Source: Symsagittifera roscoffensis
Lineage: Eukaryota > Xenacoelomorpha > Acoela > Convolutidae
NCBI RefSeq assembly: GCF_963678635.1
Contig: NC_087067.1
Coordinates: 35,975,966-36,039,965 of the forward strand
Length of the DNA stretch: 64,000 nt
Direction: 5' to 3'
The notes under the pieces were generated by a model that did not search any database, was not told the DNA's origin, and saw nothing but the letters and a program-made list of their open reading frames with translations. The stretch's first letter is position 1, and every line of letters begins with the position of its first letter. Below are positions 9,781 through 20,060 of the stretch, piece after piece. The translations under genes were made by a program, and so were the position numbers.

Positions 9781-10811
9781 CTTTTTTGTTTTCATTTCTT
9801 CTCTAATTTATCGAATTAACCTGAGAAGTTATATGAAATGAGCTAAGATCTGCAAATGTGCCCATTCGAGTCTGCTTGCTGAGGAACTAAATACCTCTGG
9901 CGTTTTAACTGGCTCGAAGCTTGTATGATGATTTATATCCGATGAAGTGACATGTAACAAAGTGTAGAAATTGAACAATCAGAAACACTGCCACCCCACA
10001 AATACCAGAAACAGCCTACGAAACTGCTCAACAAAAAACTCGAAGATGTATCAACTAACGAAAAAGAGGTGTCTAAATAAAAAAAGAATAATAATATGAA
10101 TTTAGCGTACGCAAGGGATTTCCCCCACAGTTTCAGCTCAGTTAGTTAGACATATTTCTGCAGTTGTTTCGGGTACAGTCGCACAGAATTTTCCAGCTAC
10201 AGGGGTTGGAGTCATCGAATCTTTTCTAGAAATGCTCCCACATCCATTGCAGCAACCGTCCTTTGAGTCCTATCGTGTTGGCGATGATGATGATAAAATT
10301 TTATCGGCTCAGTTGACGCTCGGTAATTGATTTTTTGAATTTTCATTAAACGCCGTCGATGGTTTTTCTGGACGTGTTTTCTGCAAATAAGAAATCAATC
10401 CAGATATTATTTCTGCTCTACGAACGTTTTTTTAGTTGTTTTAGAAATTTTTTCAGACCTGGTGACTCTGTCTGCTAGTCGGCAAAACTGTTTTTGTGGT
10501 ATCGCAAGTGGTGGGCGTGCGAAGCTCCGCATCGCCTGTGTTGAATGATTTGTTTGCAGTTAAAGGACTTCGGAAATAATGTACTCAGTGTTCCCATTAG
10601 AACTTCGTGGTTGACTGGTTGTCGCGTTTCTGTCAGTTGTTGTTCACCCATACGTTTTGAAAAATATTGCCGGAGTGGGCAAAACAAAGATATGGAAAAA
10701 CTTAAATAAGGAAAAGACATCAGCTAGTTTTTTCTCGCAATAAATAGCTTTCTCTGAATGAAAGAATTTCAAACTCTTAAACTTGTTCGTTTTCGAGTTT
10801 TCTCTGCCATA
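9781..10811. other. Intergenic region
   Basis: No supported gene. It lies between the giant-ORF unit and the 3' end of the minus-strand coiled-coil gene. It holds one copy of the palindromic SINE-tail motif (10501-10542). Confidence 0.5.
10501..10542 (+). repeat. Palindromic SINE-tail motif
   Basis: Copy of a recurrent ~38 nt motif: TATCGCAA, a short spacer, then GCGAAGCTC and GCATCGCC as an imperfect palindrome, then TGTGTT. Related copies occur at 21146, 27236, 33506, 38197, 38859, 40819, 41145, 42796 and 45659. Confidence 0.6.
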
Positions 10812-12026
10812 TCAAAATGGTAAATCAGTTTTGTATTTTTCAGTGTCCACATTTCTTTGCTCGAGGAGATCCATAGCCCTGTAGTAATGATTGGACACCA
10901 CACGATAGTCCTGGACTAGTTGTGCCCTCTGACCTTTGAGTTTCTTCACCTTCTCAGATGTCAGTTTGGAGGTCTCGTTCTGCAGTTCTATGATGGAGAA
11001 ATAGAGGGAACTGTGGAAGTCCAGTCTGTTTTGGGCTGGCATGGTGGACTTACTCCTGAATGCACCCACCCTCTTACAACTGGACGAGTGGATTCTCTTT
11101 AGAAGTTGTTCTTTGCGCATGAACTCGATCAAAGGGTCCTGCACATTGCCCCTAATAAATTGATCGTATATGTTTATGAACGTGTTTTTGAACTTCTTGC
11201 TAGTCATGTCGGTATCTTGGAACCCAAACAGTGATCTATAAAACGAGACGAGGTAGATGTTCAGTCGCTTGGTGTCCTCGCGCAGATCCTCCACCACTTT
11301 CTCTGCTCTCTGTTCCTCGCCCGCTCTCTTGTCCCTAATGTTTTGCAGCATATCACTGTCCGCCACTAGATCAGCCACACTCTTGTCCCGATTCACACGC
11401 GCAGTCTCTGTGGCCTGTTTGAGCTTCTTTTCCATTTTCACCCTGACTTTCATAGTCTCCACTTCCCGCTTTTTCCTCAAGTGGTCCAACACCACATTAA
11501 CTTTTCTCAATCGGTTAGTCATATGCTCTATCTCATTCTGTAGTTCCTCCTTCCGCTTACCCTGCGTAGTCAGGTCTCCTCGGAAGATAAGTTTGACCAT
11601 GTCTCGCTCTAATCCCCTGCCGACCGTCTTGATCTTGCCCTCGTGCTGCAGTTTTCTCACCTTCTGCTGGAACTGACCGGCAGGTTTCATGCCTCCGCTG
11701 TTTTCCAGCATCTCCCCGAATAGAGCTGTCAGTCGGGCACTCCTCTCAGAAGCCACCGACTTTGTGTAATTGATTATAGTACTTGTTCTCTCTGTCTCAT
11801 TAAAACCTGAAGGTGCTACTGTCCTCTCGCCAGCCGTCTTATTTTCATCTGAGCTCCTCTTTGAAGGGGAAAACAGTGGACCTCTTCCTGTGGTGAAACT
11901 GACTGTTTTTGGGATAACTTGATGAGCCGACGGTTTTGAACTTCCCTCCTGCTCTGAAGCGACTGGTGGTTTGCTTTTTCCAGATTTCCCACTGGTAGTA
12001 TTCTTATCCTCTTGACTATCTGGCAT
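10812..12026 (-). CDS. Unrecognised basic coiled-coil protein, 404 aa
   Basis: A complete single-exon frame on the minus strand with an A-rich Kozak-like context before the ATG. Residues 1-110 are Ser/Pro/Lys-rich and probably disordered. Residues about 140-260 are dense in Lys, Arg, Glu and Leu with heptad-like spacing, typical of a coiled coil. Two more helical stretches follow near 300 and 345-395. I see no signal peptide, membrane segment or enzyme motif, and do not recognise the family. It is divergent from NCBP1 with 334 bp between the start codons, so the two may share a promoter. An AG just before the ATG could be a splice or trans-splice acceptor in the leader. The length and the opposing gene make chance unlikely; the function is unknown. 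Confidence 0.75.
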   Translation of the reverse strand: MPDSQEDKNTTSGKSGKSKPPVASEQEGSSKPSAHQVIPKTVSFTTGRGPLFSPSKRSSDENKTAGERTVAPSGFNETERTSTIINYTKSVASERSARLTALFGEMLENSGGMKPAGQFQQKVRKLQHEGKIKTVGRGLERDMVKLIFRGDLTTQGKRKEELQNEIEHMTNRLRKVNVVLDHLRKKREVETMKVRVKMEKKLKQATETARVNRDKSVADLVADSDMLQNIRDKRAGEEQRAEKVVEDLREDTKRLNIYLVSFYRSLFGFQDTDMTSKKFKNTFINIYDQFIRGNVQDPLIEFMRKEQLLKRIHSSSCKRVGAFRSKSTMPAQNRLDFHSSLYFSIIELQNETSKLTSEKVKKLKGQRAQLVQDYRVVSNHYYRAMDLLEQRNVDTEKYKTDLPF

Positions 12027-12360
12027 TTTCTGATTTTCAAAATCTTATTTTCAGATTTCCTTGGAATGAAATACACGTCCAACTTAAAACTCAACCAATT
12101 TGAATGCACGTGCTAGTTTATTCAGAATTTTTTATTTGAGCCCGATATTTTTCGTCTTCCTTTATTTCTTGATTAATTGAAAGTTTTTTTTCGTGGATCT
12201 TGCTCTGTGTTCATACAAACCGTAATGAACAGTCAAAAACGTTCGTATCGAAATCGAACTATTTAAATCGCAAATAGTTAATATTGAAGTAATATCAGCT
12301 GTTGTATTTTAAGCTTTGTTTTTAAGCTTTAAATCCTGGTTTGTATTTTTCAGGGTTACT
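12027..12360. promoter_or_regulatory. Divergent intergenic region between the coiled-coil gene and NCBP1
   Basis: 334 bp separate two start codons that point away from each other, so a bidirectional promoter is likely. It is AT-rich, with no clear TATA box that I would assign. It ends in a pyrimidine-rich AG just before the NCBP1 ATG. Confidence 0.5.
12289..12353 (+). other. Possible 5'-UTR intron of NCBP1
   Basis: A strong acceptor (TTTGTATTTTTCAG, ending at 12353) lies seven bases before the ATG. A weak donor GTAATA at 12289 would give a 65-nt intron. A more distant leader exon or spliced-leader addition at the same acceptor fits equally well. Confidence 0.4.
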
Positions 12361-14739
12361 ATGGATGGATATAAACGGAAAAGGGGCCATGAGGCCATGG
12401 AGGTTGAAGAGTCCCAGGGCAGAACTGGGAAGCGTGGTAGAGATCAGCACATGCAGATGACCACTAGGCCAGATACAAAATTGCAGGACTTGATTACAAG
12501 AATTGGCGAAAAGAGCAATGCGTCCCTGGAAGACAATCTGAGTACTTTATCTGTGGTACTGGATAAAGATATGAATGACCAGAAGAAACTAATTCTAAGC
12601 CTGATATGCAACTGCGTAATTAGCATGCCATGGAAGATTACAATTTATTCAACACTCGTCGGTCTCATAAATCAAAAGAAGTTCAATGTTGGAGGTGAAT
12701 GTGTTGATTTGTTGGTGAAGATGTTAAAGCGATGTTTGAAAGATCTCAGACACCGAGATGCTGTCCATATTACGCGATTTATCGGTGATTTGGTCAATTG
12801 TAATGTCATTACGGCTATGTCAGTTTTAAATTTGTTCGAGTCTTTTATTGAAGTTCTGAAAGAAGAAGACATTCCTCAAGCCAGGTCTGATTGGTACGTA
12901 TATATGGTTCTGGCTGCCCTTCCATGGTGCGGAAAAATTCTAGCTGATAGAAAGGAGGCTGACCTTGAGCGAGTTTTGTTCGAAATTGACAAGTATATAA
13001 CAAGCAAAAGGAAGAAGAGCTATCTTCCAATGTTGCGTGTGTGGTCTTCAAATGAGCCGCACCCGCAAGAGGATTATCTTGATTCGCTTTGGGAGCAGAT
13101 TCTGACATGTAGAAAAAACAAATGGATTGAGCATCAACTTATTCGACCGTATTCGGCTTTTGACCGAATTATGGTCAATTCTCACCAACATACGCTTCAC
13201 AGTGTAACGCCCCCGCCTCATACTGCGCACTCTCCGTACCCGTTGCCAAAAGTAACATTCAGAATGTTTGACTACACTGATTGTCCCGAGGATCAACCGG
13301 GAATTATGCCTGGACATCATTCGATCGACCGATACTTGATTGAAGACTGGATCGAACAGATCATTATTTATTACCATCTCGACCGAAAAGAATGCGCCGA
13401 AATATTGTTGCAGTACCCTAATTCGCAGAAAGTTCCCCATATTTACTGCATAGTTGAATGTATCTTTGGCCATATTTTCAGACTCCCGCAACCACCATTC
13501 TTGGAATTATTCTACGGAAGTCTTCTGATTGAGATCTGTAAAAAGGAAGCTAGCAAGGCGCCAGTTGTTTTAGCCCAAGCTACTGAACTGTTGTACGAAA
13601 GGCTGACTTCGATGCATACAGCGTGTATTGATCGATTTGTCAGCTGGTTTTCTTACAATCTGAGCAATTTCCAGTTCAAATGGGACTGGAATGACTGGTC
13701 GGACAGCTTAACTCTGGATCCAATCCACCCGAAGCAAATATTCATGCGTGAGACTTTACTAAAGTGTCTAAGATTGTCTTACCATGACAGCGTGAAAGAC
13801 ATGGTCCCGGATACATTCTCGATTTTCGTACCACCAGAGTTGACTCATAACTACAAATACGACAGCGATTCAACTTCACTCAATGGACAGGTAGCTCTGA
13901 AAATCAAGACAGCTTTGACTGAAAAGAAACCGCAAGATGAGATTCTGCAGATATTGAATGAGATCCCAGATAATCCGGAACTGAAAGAGTACAATCCGGA
14001 TAAAATCGACGTTTTTGTCCAGACTCTCTTCTCGTTAGCATCGCAGTCATTTACACACACGTTCTCGGCTCTTACTAAATTTCATGAGTTTCTGAAGTTT
14101 TTGGCGCCAAATGAGGTTGCGATGCATCATCTGTTGATGTCAGTGCATGCTTTATGGAGAAATCACGAGCAAATGATGTTGCTGTTGACTGACAAGTTGC
14201 TCAAGACGGAAATAGTTACTGTAACTGCAGTTATGTCTTGGCTCTTCAGCTCTGAAATGCATGGAGACTTACACTGTCTGTACATATGGGAAATATTTCA
14301 CGTGACCTTGAAACGCATGGAGGGTTACTTGTTGGCTACAAGACAGAGTTTCCTAAAAGCAGAGCAAGACCAACAGAAGAAAAAGAAGAAGAAAGAGAAA
14401 GATAGCGAGGATGAATCGGACAGTGACTCAAGTGACAGCGACAGTGATATCGAAGAAGCGAAAGAAAAACACGAATTGGCTGAACAAATGCATAAAAGTC
14501 TCTTCTTTATAATATTCAGACGGTTTGTTGAAATAATGACGGATCATTTGACTAGAGAGAAAACGATTAACACGCCATGGTACAAGTATATTTGTGAGAG
14601 ACTTCAAATGTGTCTATCGCTTTATGGAGACCAAGTGGCTATCCATATTGATGCTTTGGAACAGGAGATTTTCACATCTGAAATGAATAACCACGTTCTG
14701 AAAATATTCAAACAGTTCAAATCTCTGTACGGACTGTGA
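12361..14739 (+). CDS. NCBP1: Nuclear cap-binding protein subunit 1 (CBP80)
   Basis: A 792-aa protein, against 790 in human, encoded without introns. CBP80 and NCBP2 (CBP20) form the nuclear cap-binding complex on m7G-capped RNA, which acts in splicing, 3' processing, export and the first round of translation. The chosen ATG follows a splice-type acceptor and gives a basic, NLS-like N-terminus (KRKR at 5-8, KRGR at 24-27). Three helical MIF4G-like domains follow, at about 30-240, 305-470 and 485-770. Family hallmarks are visible: LVNC near 140, DWYVY near 178, PHPQE near 234, FRMFDYTD, a LSNFQF block, EVFVQTL-like and SFTHTFSALTKFHE. A Lys tract and Asp/Ser-rich acidic insert at about 672-705 sit where human CBP80 also has a charged linker. 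Absence of introns is unusual beside the intron-rich SETDB1; a functional retrocopy is possible. Confidence 0.97.
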   Translation: MDGYKRKRGHEAMEVEESQGRTGKRGRDQHMQMTTRPDTKLQDLITRIGEKSNASLEDNLSTLSVVLDKDMNDQKKLILSLICNCVISMPWKITIYSTLVGLINQKKFNVGGECVDLLVKMLKRCLKDLRHRDAVHITRFIGDLVNCNVITAMSVLNLFESFIEVLKEEDIPQARSDWYVYMVLAALPWCGKILADRKEADLERVLFEIDKYITSKRKKSYLPMLRVWSSNEPHPQEDYLDSLWEQILTCRKNKWIEHQLIRPYSAFDRIMVNSHQHTLHSVTPPPHTAHSPYPLPKVTFRMFDYTDCPEDQPGIMPGHHSIDRYLIEDWIEQIIIYYHLDRKECAEILLQYPNSQKVPHIYCIVECIFGHIFRLPQPPFLELFYGSLLIEICKKEASKAPVVLAQATELLYERLTSMHTACIDRFVSWFSYNLSNFQFKWDWNDWSDSLTLDPIHPKQIFMRETLLKCLRLSYHDSVKDMVPDTFSIFVPPELTHNYKYDSDSTSLNGQVALKIKTALTEKKPQDEILQILNEIPDNPELKEYNPDKIDVFVQTLFSLASQSFTHTFSALTKFHEFLKFLAPNEVAMHHLLMSVHALWRNHEQMMLLLTDKLLKTEIVTVTAVMSWLFSSEMHGDLHCLYIWEIFHVTLKRMEGYLLATRQSFLKAEQDQQKKKKKKEKDSEDESDSDSSDSDSDIEEAKEKHELAEQMHKSLFFIIFRRFVEIMTDHLTREKTINTPWYKYICERLQMCLSLYGDQVAIHIDALEQEIFTSEMNNHVLKIFKQFKSLYGL

Positions 14740-15764
14740 TTTGAGTAAATGATTAAACATACTGTCTTGTCATAAACTCTTTATTTGATATCCCAAATTT
14801 GTCTGTTCGAAGAAAAATGTATGAGATGGTTATGCGCATGATTTCTAATTTAATTCATCTCAGAGTTTTAAGAGTCTCATCTCAACAGCTAACTAGTTAA
14901 CTGATAAATTAGATTGTAGCAAATAATCTATCATATTTCAGAGTTGCTTAAGGATATTTGAGCGTTCTGGTCTTGAAATAATGAAGAAATTCAACGCTTA
15001 AGCATATACGAATTACCCCCCCCCCCTCTCTCCTCCTCCTCCATTTTTTGCAAAAAGAGGCGATTCAACCAGATAAAAGCGTTCCAATCATTGGACTATC
15101 TTGTGCTAGCACATGCACAGCACTCAGACTTTCAAACGATTCTAAATTGAGAGTTGAACTGATTTGCGTTAAGATTTTCAGTTCTCTTTGAATGCAATTC
15201 TGAATTAAAGCAAGGAGAAAAAAGGTTGTCAGACAAACTATGATGGATGAGTTAGTGCAAAAGTCCTACGAATGGTGCAAGGCTACTGGGGTTCCCAATG
15301 CAAAAAGTTTGTACCTTGAAACATTATTTGCACAAGGATTTATTTTCTCAATTATACTGGACTGATGGCTGTATAAGAAACGCTCAGTCAGTACAGGGTT
15401 TAGTTTTTTAGTTATAGCCAAAGACGGTTAAAAAGGAAGAAAACACCTTCACGTAAGCTTACAATAAAGATACTTGTTTTCAACCTTGCACAAATTCCTG
15501 CTCTGCCCAGTTTCAGTGGCAAGCAATTTAATTGTATTTATTTCGGCAATATGCCCGTTTATCCCTGTATGCTAAAAACAGGGATTATAAAATGTATGGT
15601 ATTGGTTTTTTTTTAAAATTTTTTATTTAGTTTTCTCAAAATCGTTTTCCAAAAATTAGTACCAATGGGAAGTCCGCCAACCAACTCCCCCGTGTGCTTG
15701 CATAATCTCATAGTCTCTTTTTTTTTACCTTACCCCAATTTCTACAGCCTTCGAAAAAGTGTGG
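14740..15764. other. Intergenic, NCBP1 downstream
   Basis: No gene seen. It holds the likely NCBP1 3' UTR and a C-rich then CT-rich tract near 15017-15045. Confidence 0.5.
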
Positions 15765-16500
15765 GGGGAAATTTTGACCCATGTTTACATTTTCTCGAAT
15801 ACAGATTTTGAGTTCAATGGATGGAAAAGGTTGTGGGAAGCTCCCCTTCATAAGCGGATACGCACAAATTTTTTTTTTGCACAAAAAGTTATGGCCCTTG
15901 AAAAATCAATTTTTTCTTGGACCATTATTTTGAAACTTTCTTTGGAATTTTTGACTAATTTTTGAAACTTAACTTTTCTCAAACTAACCTCATGAATCTG
16001 AGATAGTAGTTTTATCCTCTGAGATAGATCCTCGGGAAAGTCAAATTGGCGATTTTTTGACCGTTTTTTGAAACTTTTTGACTTTTCTCGGAAACTGCTC
16101 TCCGAAATTTGAAATTTTGGTTTTAATGGGTAGAACGGGTTGTGAGAGGCTACCATGCATTAGCGGTTATGCACACATTTTTTCGCACTAAAGGTATGAA
16201 CCTCGAAAAAGTCAAATTTTTGACGTTTTTTTGAAGTTTTTCGATTTTGTCAAAAACTACACTCCCGAATCTGAGCTATTGGTTTCAATGGGTAGAACGC
16301 GTTGTGGAAAGCTCCGCTGCATAAACAGTTACGCCTATTTTTTTTACAAAAAGTTATGACCCTCGGAAAAGTCAATGTTATGATTTCTTATCCTATGTTC
16401 GAAACTTTGACTTTTCGAAAAAACTCAATCTGATATCAAGAGTTTACTCAAGGCAACATGTTGTGAGAAGTATCCGTGCATAAGATGCTACGCCTTAAAG
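15765..16500. repeat. Degenerate ~165-bp tandem repeat
   Basis: Recurring block: AATGGGTAGAACG, GTTGTG, GAAGCTCC, TGCATAAGCGGTTACGC, a T-run, then TTATGACCCTCG and AAAAGTCAA. Clear copies start near 15817, 16121, 16289 and 16450, with intermediate decayed copies. The spacing is 161-168 bp for the last three. A related decayed block lies at 44720-45330. Confidence 0.6.
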
Positions 16501-16719
16501 TTTGAACAAAAAAAATTGTGTTCCAAAATCACAAAAACTTTCACTCATTTTGTTTATAGAGCAACAACTAAAGTTTTTGGGAGAAGATAATTTTTAAATT
16601 GTTTTGAAATTACTTACTTCATCCCGCATCAGTAAAACAAATTCAAAAACTATCAAACAGGTACTTCCAGCTTTAGCTGGGCCTTTAGTTTTGGCTATAT
16701 CTTTTTCGATCATCGAATA

Positions 16720-17336
16720 CAGTGCTGATTTAAATTATCCGGACAAAACGAACAAAACTTGAATTTTCTCCCAAAATGTTATCCCAAAAATGGGTCATTT
16801 TGGTTTTTTTCAATTAATCAAAAAATACGCTGAAACCACTTTTTTAATGAATAAGAAAATTATATCACAAGAAGCCTCTTACGCAGCTCAACAAATTTTA
16901 ACAAGGGTTAAATCTCCAAAAACCAGTAAAAGAGAAAAAATTTTCACTCGATAGTCAATAAATGTAATTTTAACTATATAAAACCCAGAATCTCTGTTTA
17001 AAATAAATTTTAAACAATTTGCGCAAATTTTTGGAGATTTAACCCTTGTTAAACTTTGTTGGGCTGTGTAAGAGGCTTTTTGTGATATAATTTTCTCGTC
17101 CATTAAAAAAGTGGTTTCAGCGTATTTTTTGATTAATTGGAAAAAAAAACCAAAATGACCCAATTTTGGGGTAAAATTTTTGTAGAGAATTTCGGAAAAA
17201 ATGGCACCGTATTAATTCTGGTGAAATTCTAAGCAACTTTTCTCTTCATTTTTTGTCTAATCTTAACCCAATTTGAGAAAAACGCGTTTGAAAATTCAAG
17301 TTGTTCGTTTTGTCCGGATAATTTAAATCAGCACTG
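16720..17336. mobile_element. Foldback mariner-like MITE, copy 1
   Basis: The termini are inverted repeats beginning CAGTGCTGATTTAAATTAT and ending with the reverse complement. The left end is preceded by TA, as in Tc1/mariner; the right flank reads TG. Inner arms (about 16793-16920 and 17030-17165) are also inverted copies, so the whole element can fold back. No transposase. Relatives are at 19521 and 22879. Confidence 0.75.
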
Positions 17337-18407
17337 TGTTAACGAAAGTAGTTAACCTATAGCTTAAAGCAATCTTATCGAGAAACGTCTCAAATTTCTG
17401 AAAAAAATCCGACCTTGAGGCTGTGAAATAGAGTTGAAAAAAAAACGAAATGTCAAAAATGGATTTGAACTGTCAAAAGACCAATCCAAAATGATTGCGC
17501 ATTTTCATTCAATAGCGATCTGACTTGCAATGTTTCAGTAGAGAAGAACGGATGAAAAACCGACAAAAAGGCAAACGCGAAACTTCAAAGAACTATTTCT
17601 GATAAATTTCAGCTTGAAGGTCAGAATTATCTCAAAAGTTTAAGACGTCCGATATAATTGTTAAAAGCTTTATAAACTTTGAGCTAGGAGATCATCTTTT
17701 TTCTCGTTTAACTCGTAAAAACGTGTCAAAAAACAAATTCTTTTAAATGCAACTGTTTTTGAGCGCTGAAGATGCGCAAGGTCACGGATATTGGTACGTA
17801 CAACTGTAAATTTCTCAATATTTTAAGTCAGCAAGCGAATCTACTGCTAGTCAGAAGATGTAAGACAGGTAAAATAATTTTCATCCGTATCCGTGGCAGA
17901 ATTTCAGGCCTAAAGCGCAGCAAAAATGGCTCTGCTCAATAAAATAACTGTCTAGAATGTGGCGAAATATGGGAAACTGTCTATGCTTAGACAGGCCTGA
18001 AATTTTTTCGTAGATTATCTGCGCCCATCGGTAGTGCTCTTATTATGAGGTGCAGTTCGAGGATCTATCTATAAATCATTTGTTTGCTGTCTATCAAGCA
18101 GGGCCTTTCAAGAAATAATTGATAACAAATTAATTAATGTCCCCCCAAACAGAAATTTTCTCGTTGAAAAGTTTGCCTGAATCAGGGTCTCCTAGAAATT
18201 TTTTGTAATGCATACTTTTGGTTCTAATCAGCTGTTGATTAAATAAATTAACGGTGCTGTTAGAACGAAGGTGCTATTATTTCTTGAAGTATTTATGTTT
18301 TGCAACGAATCAACTGCGGACTATCAATATTAACGATTCCTCCAATTAATTGAAACCTACGTTTTTTGTTACATAGTAGTTAGTAATTCATTGCTATAGC
18401 GAAAAGA
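17337..18407. other. Intergenic, no gene seen
   Basis: AT-rich with only short spurious frames. No splice-consistent coding block or repeat that I can support. Confidence 0.4.
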
Positions 18408-18625
18408 ACTTCGGTCGCACAAATTCGCAGCATACCAATTTTGAGTCGCAACATACCTTTTTTGAGTCGCGCAAATTCGCAACTAATCTTTTGGGTCGCG
18501 CTAAAACTCTTCGGTCCTGCAAAGTCGCAACATACCCATTTTGAGTCGCAATGGCAGCAACATACCTGATTTGGGTCGCGATGATTGCAACATGCCCATT
18601 TTGAGTGGCAATGGTCGTAATATAA
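18408..18625. repeat. Degenerate short tandem repeat (GTCGCAACATACC type)
   Basis: About eight imperfect copies of a 25-35 bp unit with TTTTGAGTCGCAACATACCC as the core, some with an inserted AAATTCGCA. Clearly periodic by eye, with variable unit length. Confidence 0.6.
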
Positions 18626-19520
18626 GTCCCCGACCTCGACCTGCGAGCTCTCCAGTTAACTTCATTTTTTTGTTTATTTCCCTGTTAATTTCTGAATGAC
18701 CCTGCTATCAAGTTGTTTCTTAAAGTATTTAGACCAAAGCGGAGTATTCTTGTCATTCAAGGAGATCATTCTCCAATATAAGAAATTTTATGCGAAGCCC
18801 TGAATGTGCAGACAGCCCTTAAATTTCAAAAAAAATTCAATATCTTTTTTTTTGAAAATCAACCCACCCCTCAGCACTATATGAAATACAAAGTGATTCA
18901 GTTCGATTGTAGCAACGTAATAATAAGACCAAATAGCCTGCATGAATTCATTCTGGAGCGATTTCAAAGCCGGTTTATTTTGCGGCTTACTCGTTACAAA
19001 GATACATAGCATGCGTTAATTATCCGAAACTGGCCATATTAATTATTTTCAAACCCCCTTAACTTCAGGAAAAAGAATCAGGCTAACTGCTGTTTTTTAA
19101 AAAAGAATTGAACGTAGGACACATATCTTTCAGATGGTATAAAGTTTTCCCAAAAATCTTGTTAAATTGTCGAAATTTGTCCGCAGAAAGCCAACCATCC
19201 CGAGAAAAAAAACACCCGAGCACGAAGATACCATCTCTTTTTTTCGAAAGTCGGAATAATTTTGACGTTTTACTTGTGTTATTTACTCGATTTTACACCA
19301 ATTTTTAGTCGTATCAAAGGGATAGTTACCCAGAAAAAAATCAATAGAAATTGCTAGGCATTGAAAATCAATTTTTGCATTTCCCTTTACGCTTTTGAGT
19401 GAATACTTCATTATGACAATTAGTATATGGTCTGGATTGATTTGTTTTGTATGACGTGTTTTGATCTGACAAAAATTTGTGATTCAGTGCTTGTGCATGG
19501 AGTTATTACATTAAGTATTA
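18626..19520. other. Intergenic, one short repeat fragment
   Basis: No gene. Sequence near 19199-19240 (GAGAAAAAAAACACCCGAGC) matches blocks inside the duplicated unit at 28.4 and 29.9 kb, so it is a fragment of the same interspersed repeat. Confidence 0.4.
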
Positions 19521-20060
19521 CAGAGCTGATTTAAATTAACCGGAAAAAACTAACAACATTGGGAAAATTAAACACGTTTTTCCTCAAATTGCGGTAGGAT
19601 CAGAAAAAAGTCAGGAGAACAAAAATATGTAGAATTTAATTAAAATTAGAGCTATCAACTTAATTTAACAGCAATTCTTTTTTCGAAATTCGAAACAAAA
19701 TTTTTGCCCCAAAAAATGGGTCAGTTAAGCAGTTTTTTTTTTAGTTTATCACGAATTACGCTGAAATTACCAGATAACTTGATGAGAAACTTATATCGAA
19801 AAAAAACTCTTACACAGCCCAACAAAGTTTTAGCAGATTAACTTGATAGCCGAAACAAGTCTTTCTTTCTAGAGTATTAGCGTATTTCTTGATTTTTTTA
19901 CAAAAAGCCAAAAAAATTTTAAGTTTCGAAAAAAATACACCATATTAAATATATTTGAACTCCAAGCAATTTTTGTTTTCCTCTATTTTTGTTTGATCTT
20001 GACCCAATTTGAGAAAAACACGTTGAAGTTTGTTAACTTCTTCTTTTTATTCTAAATCTG
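19521..20060. mobile_element. Foldback mariner-like MITE, copy 2 (decayed)
   Basis: The left end CAGAGCTGATTTAAATTAAC after TA matches copy 1. Internal blocks (ACGCTGAAA, TCTTACACAGCCCAACAAAG, TTGACCCAATTTGAGAAAAA) align in order. The right terminus is eroded, so the end is approximate. Confidence 0.6.
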
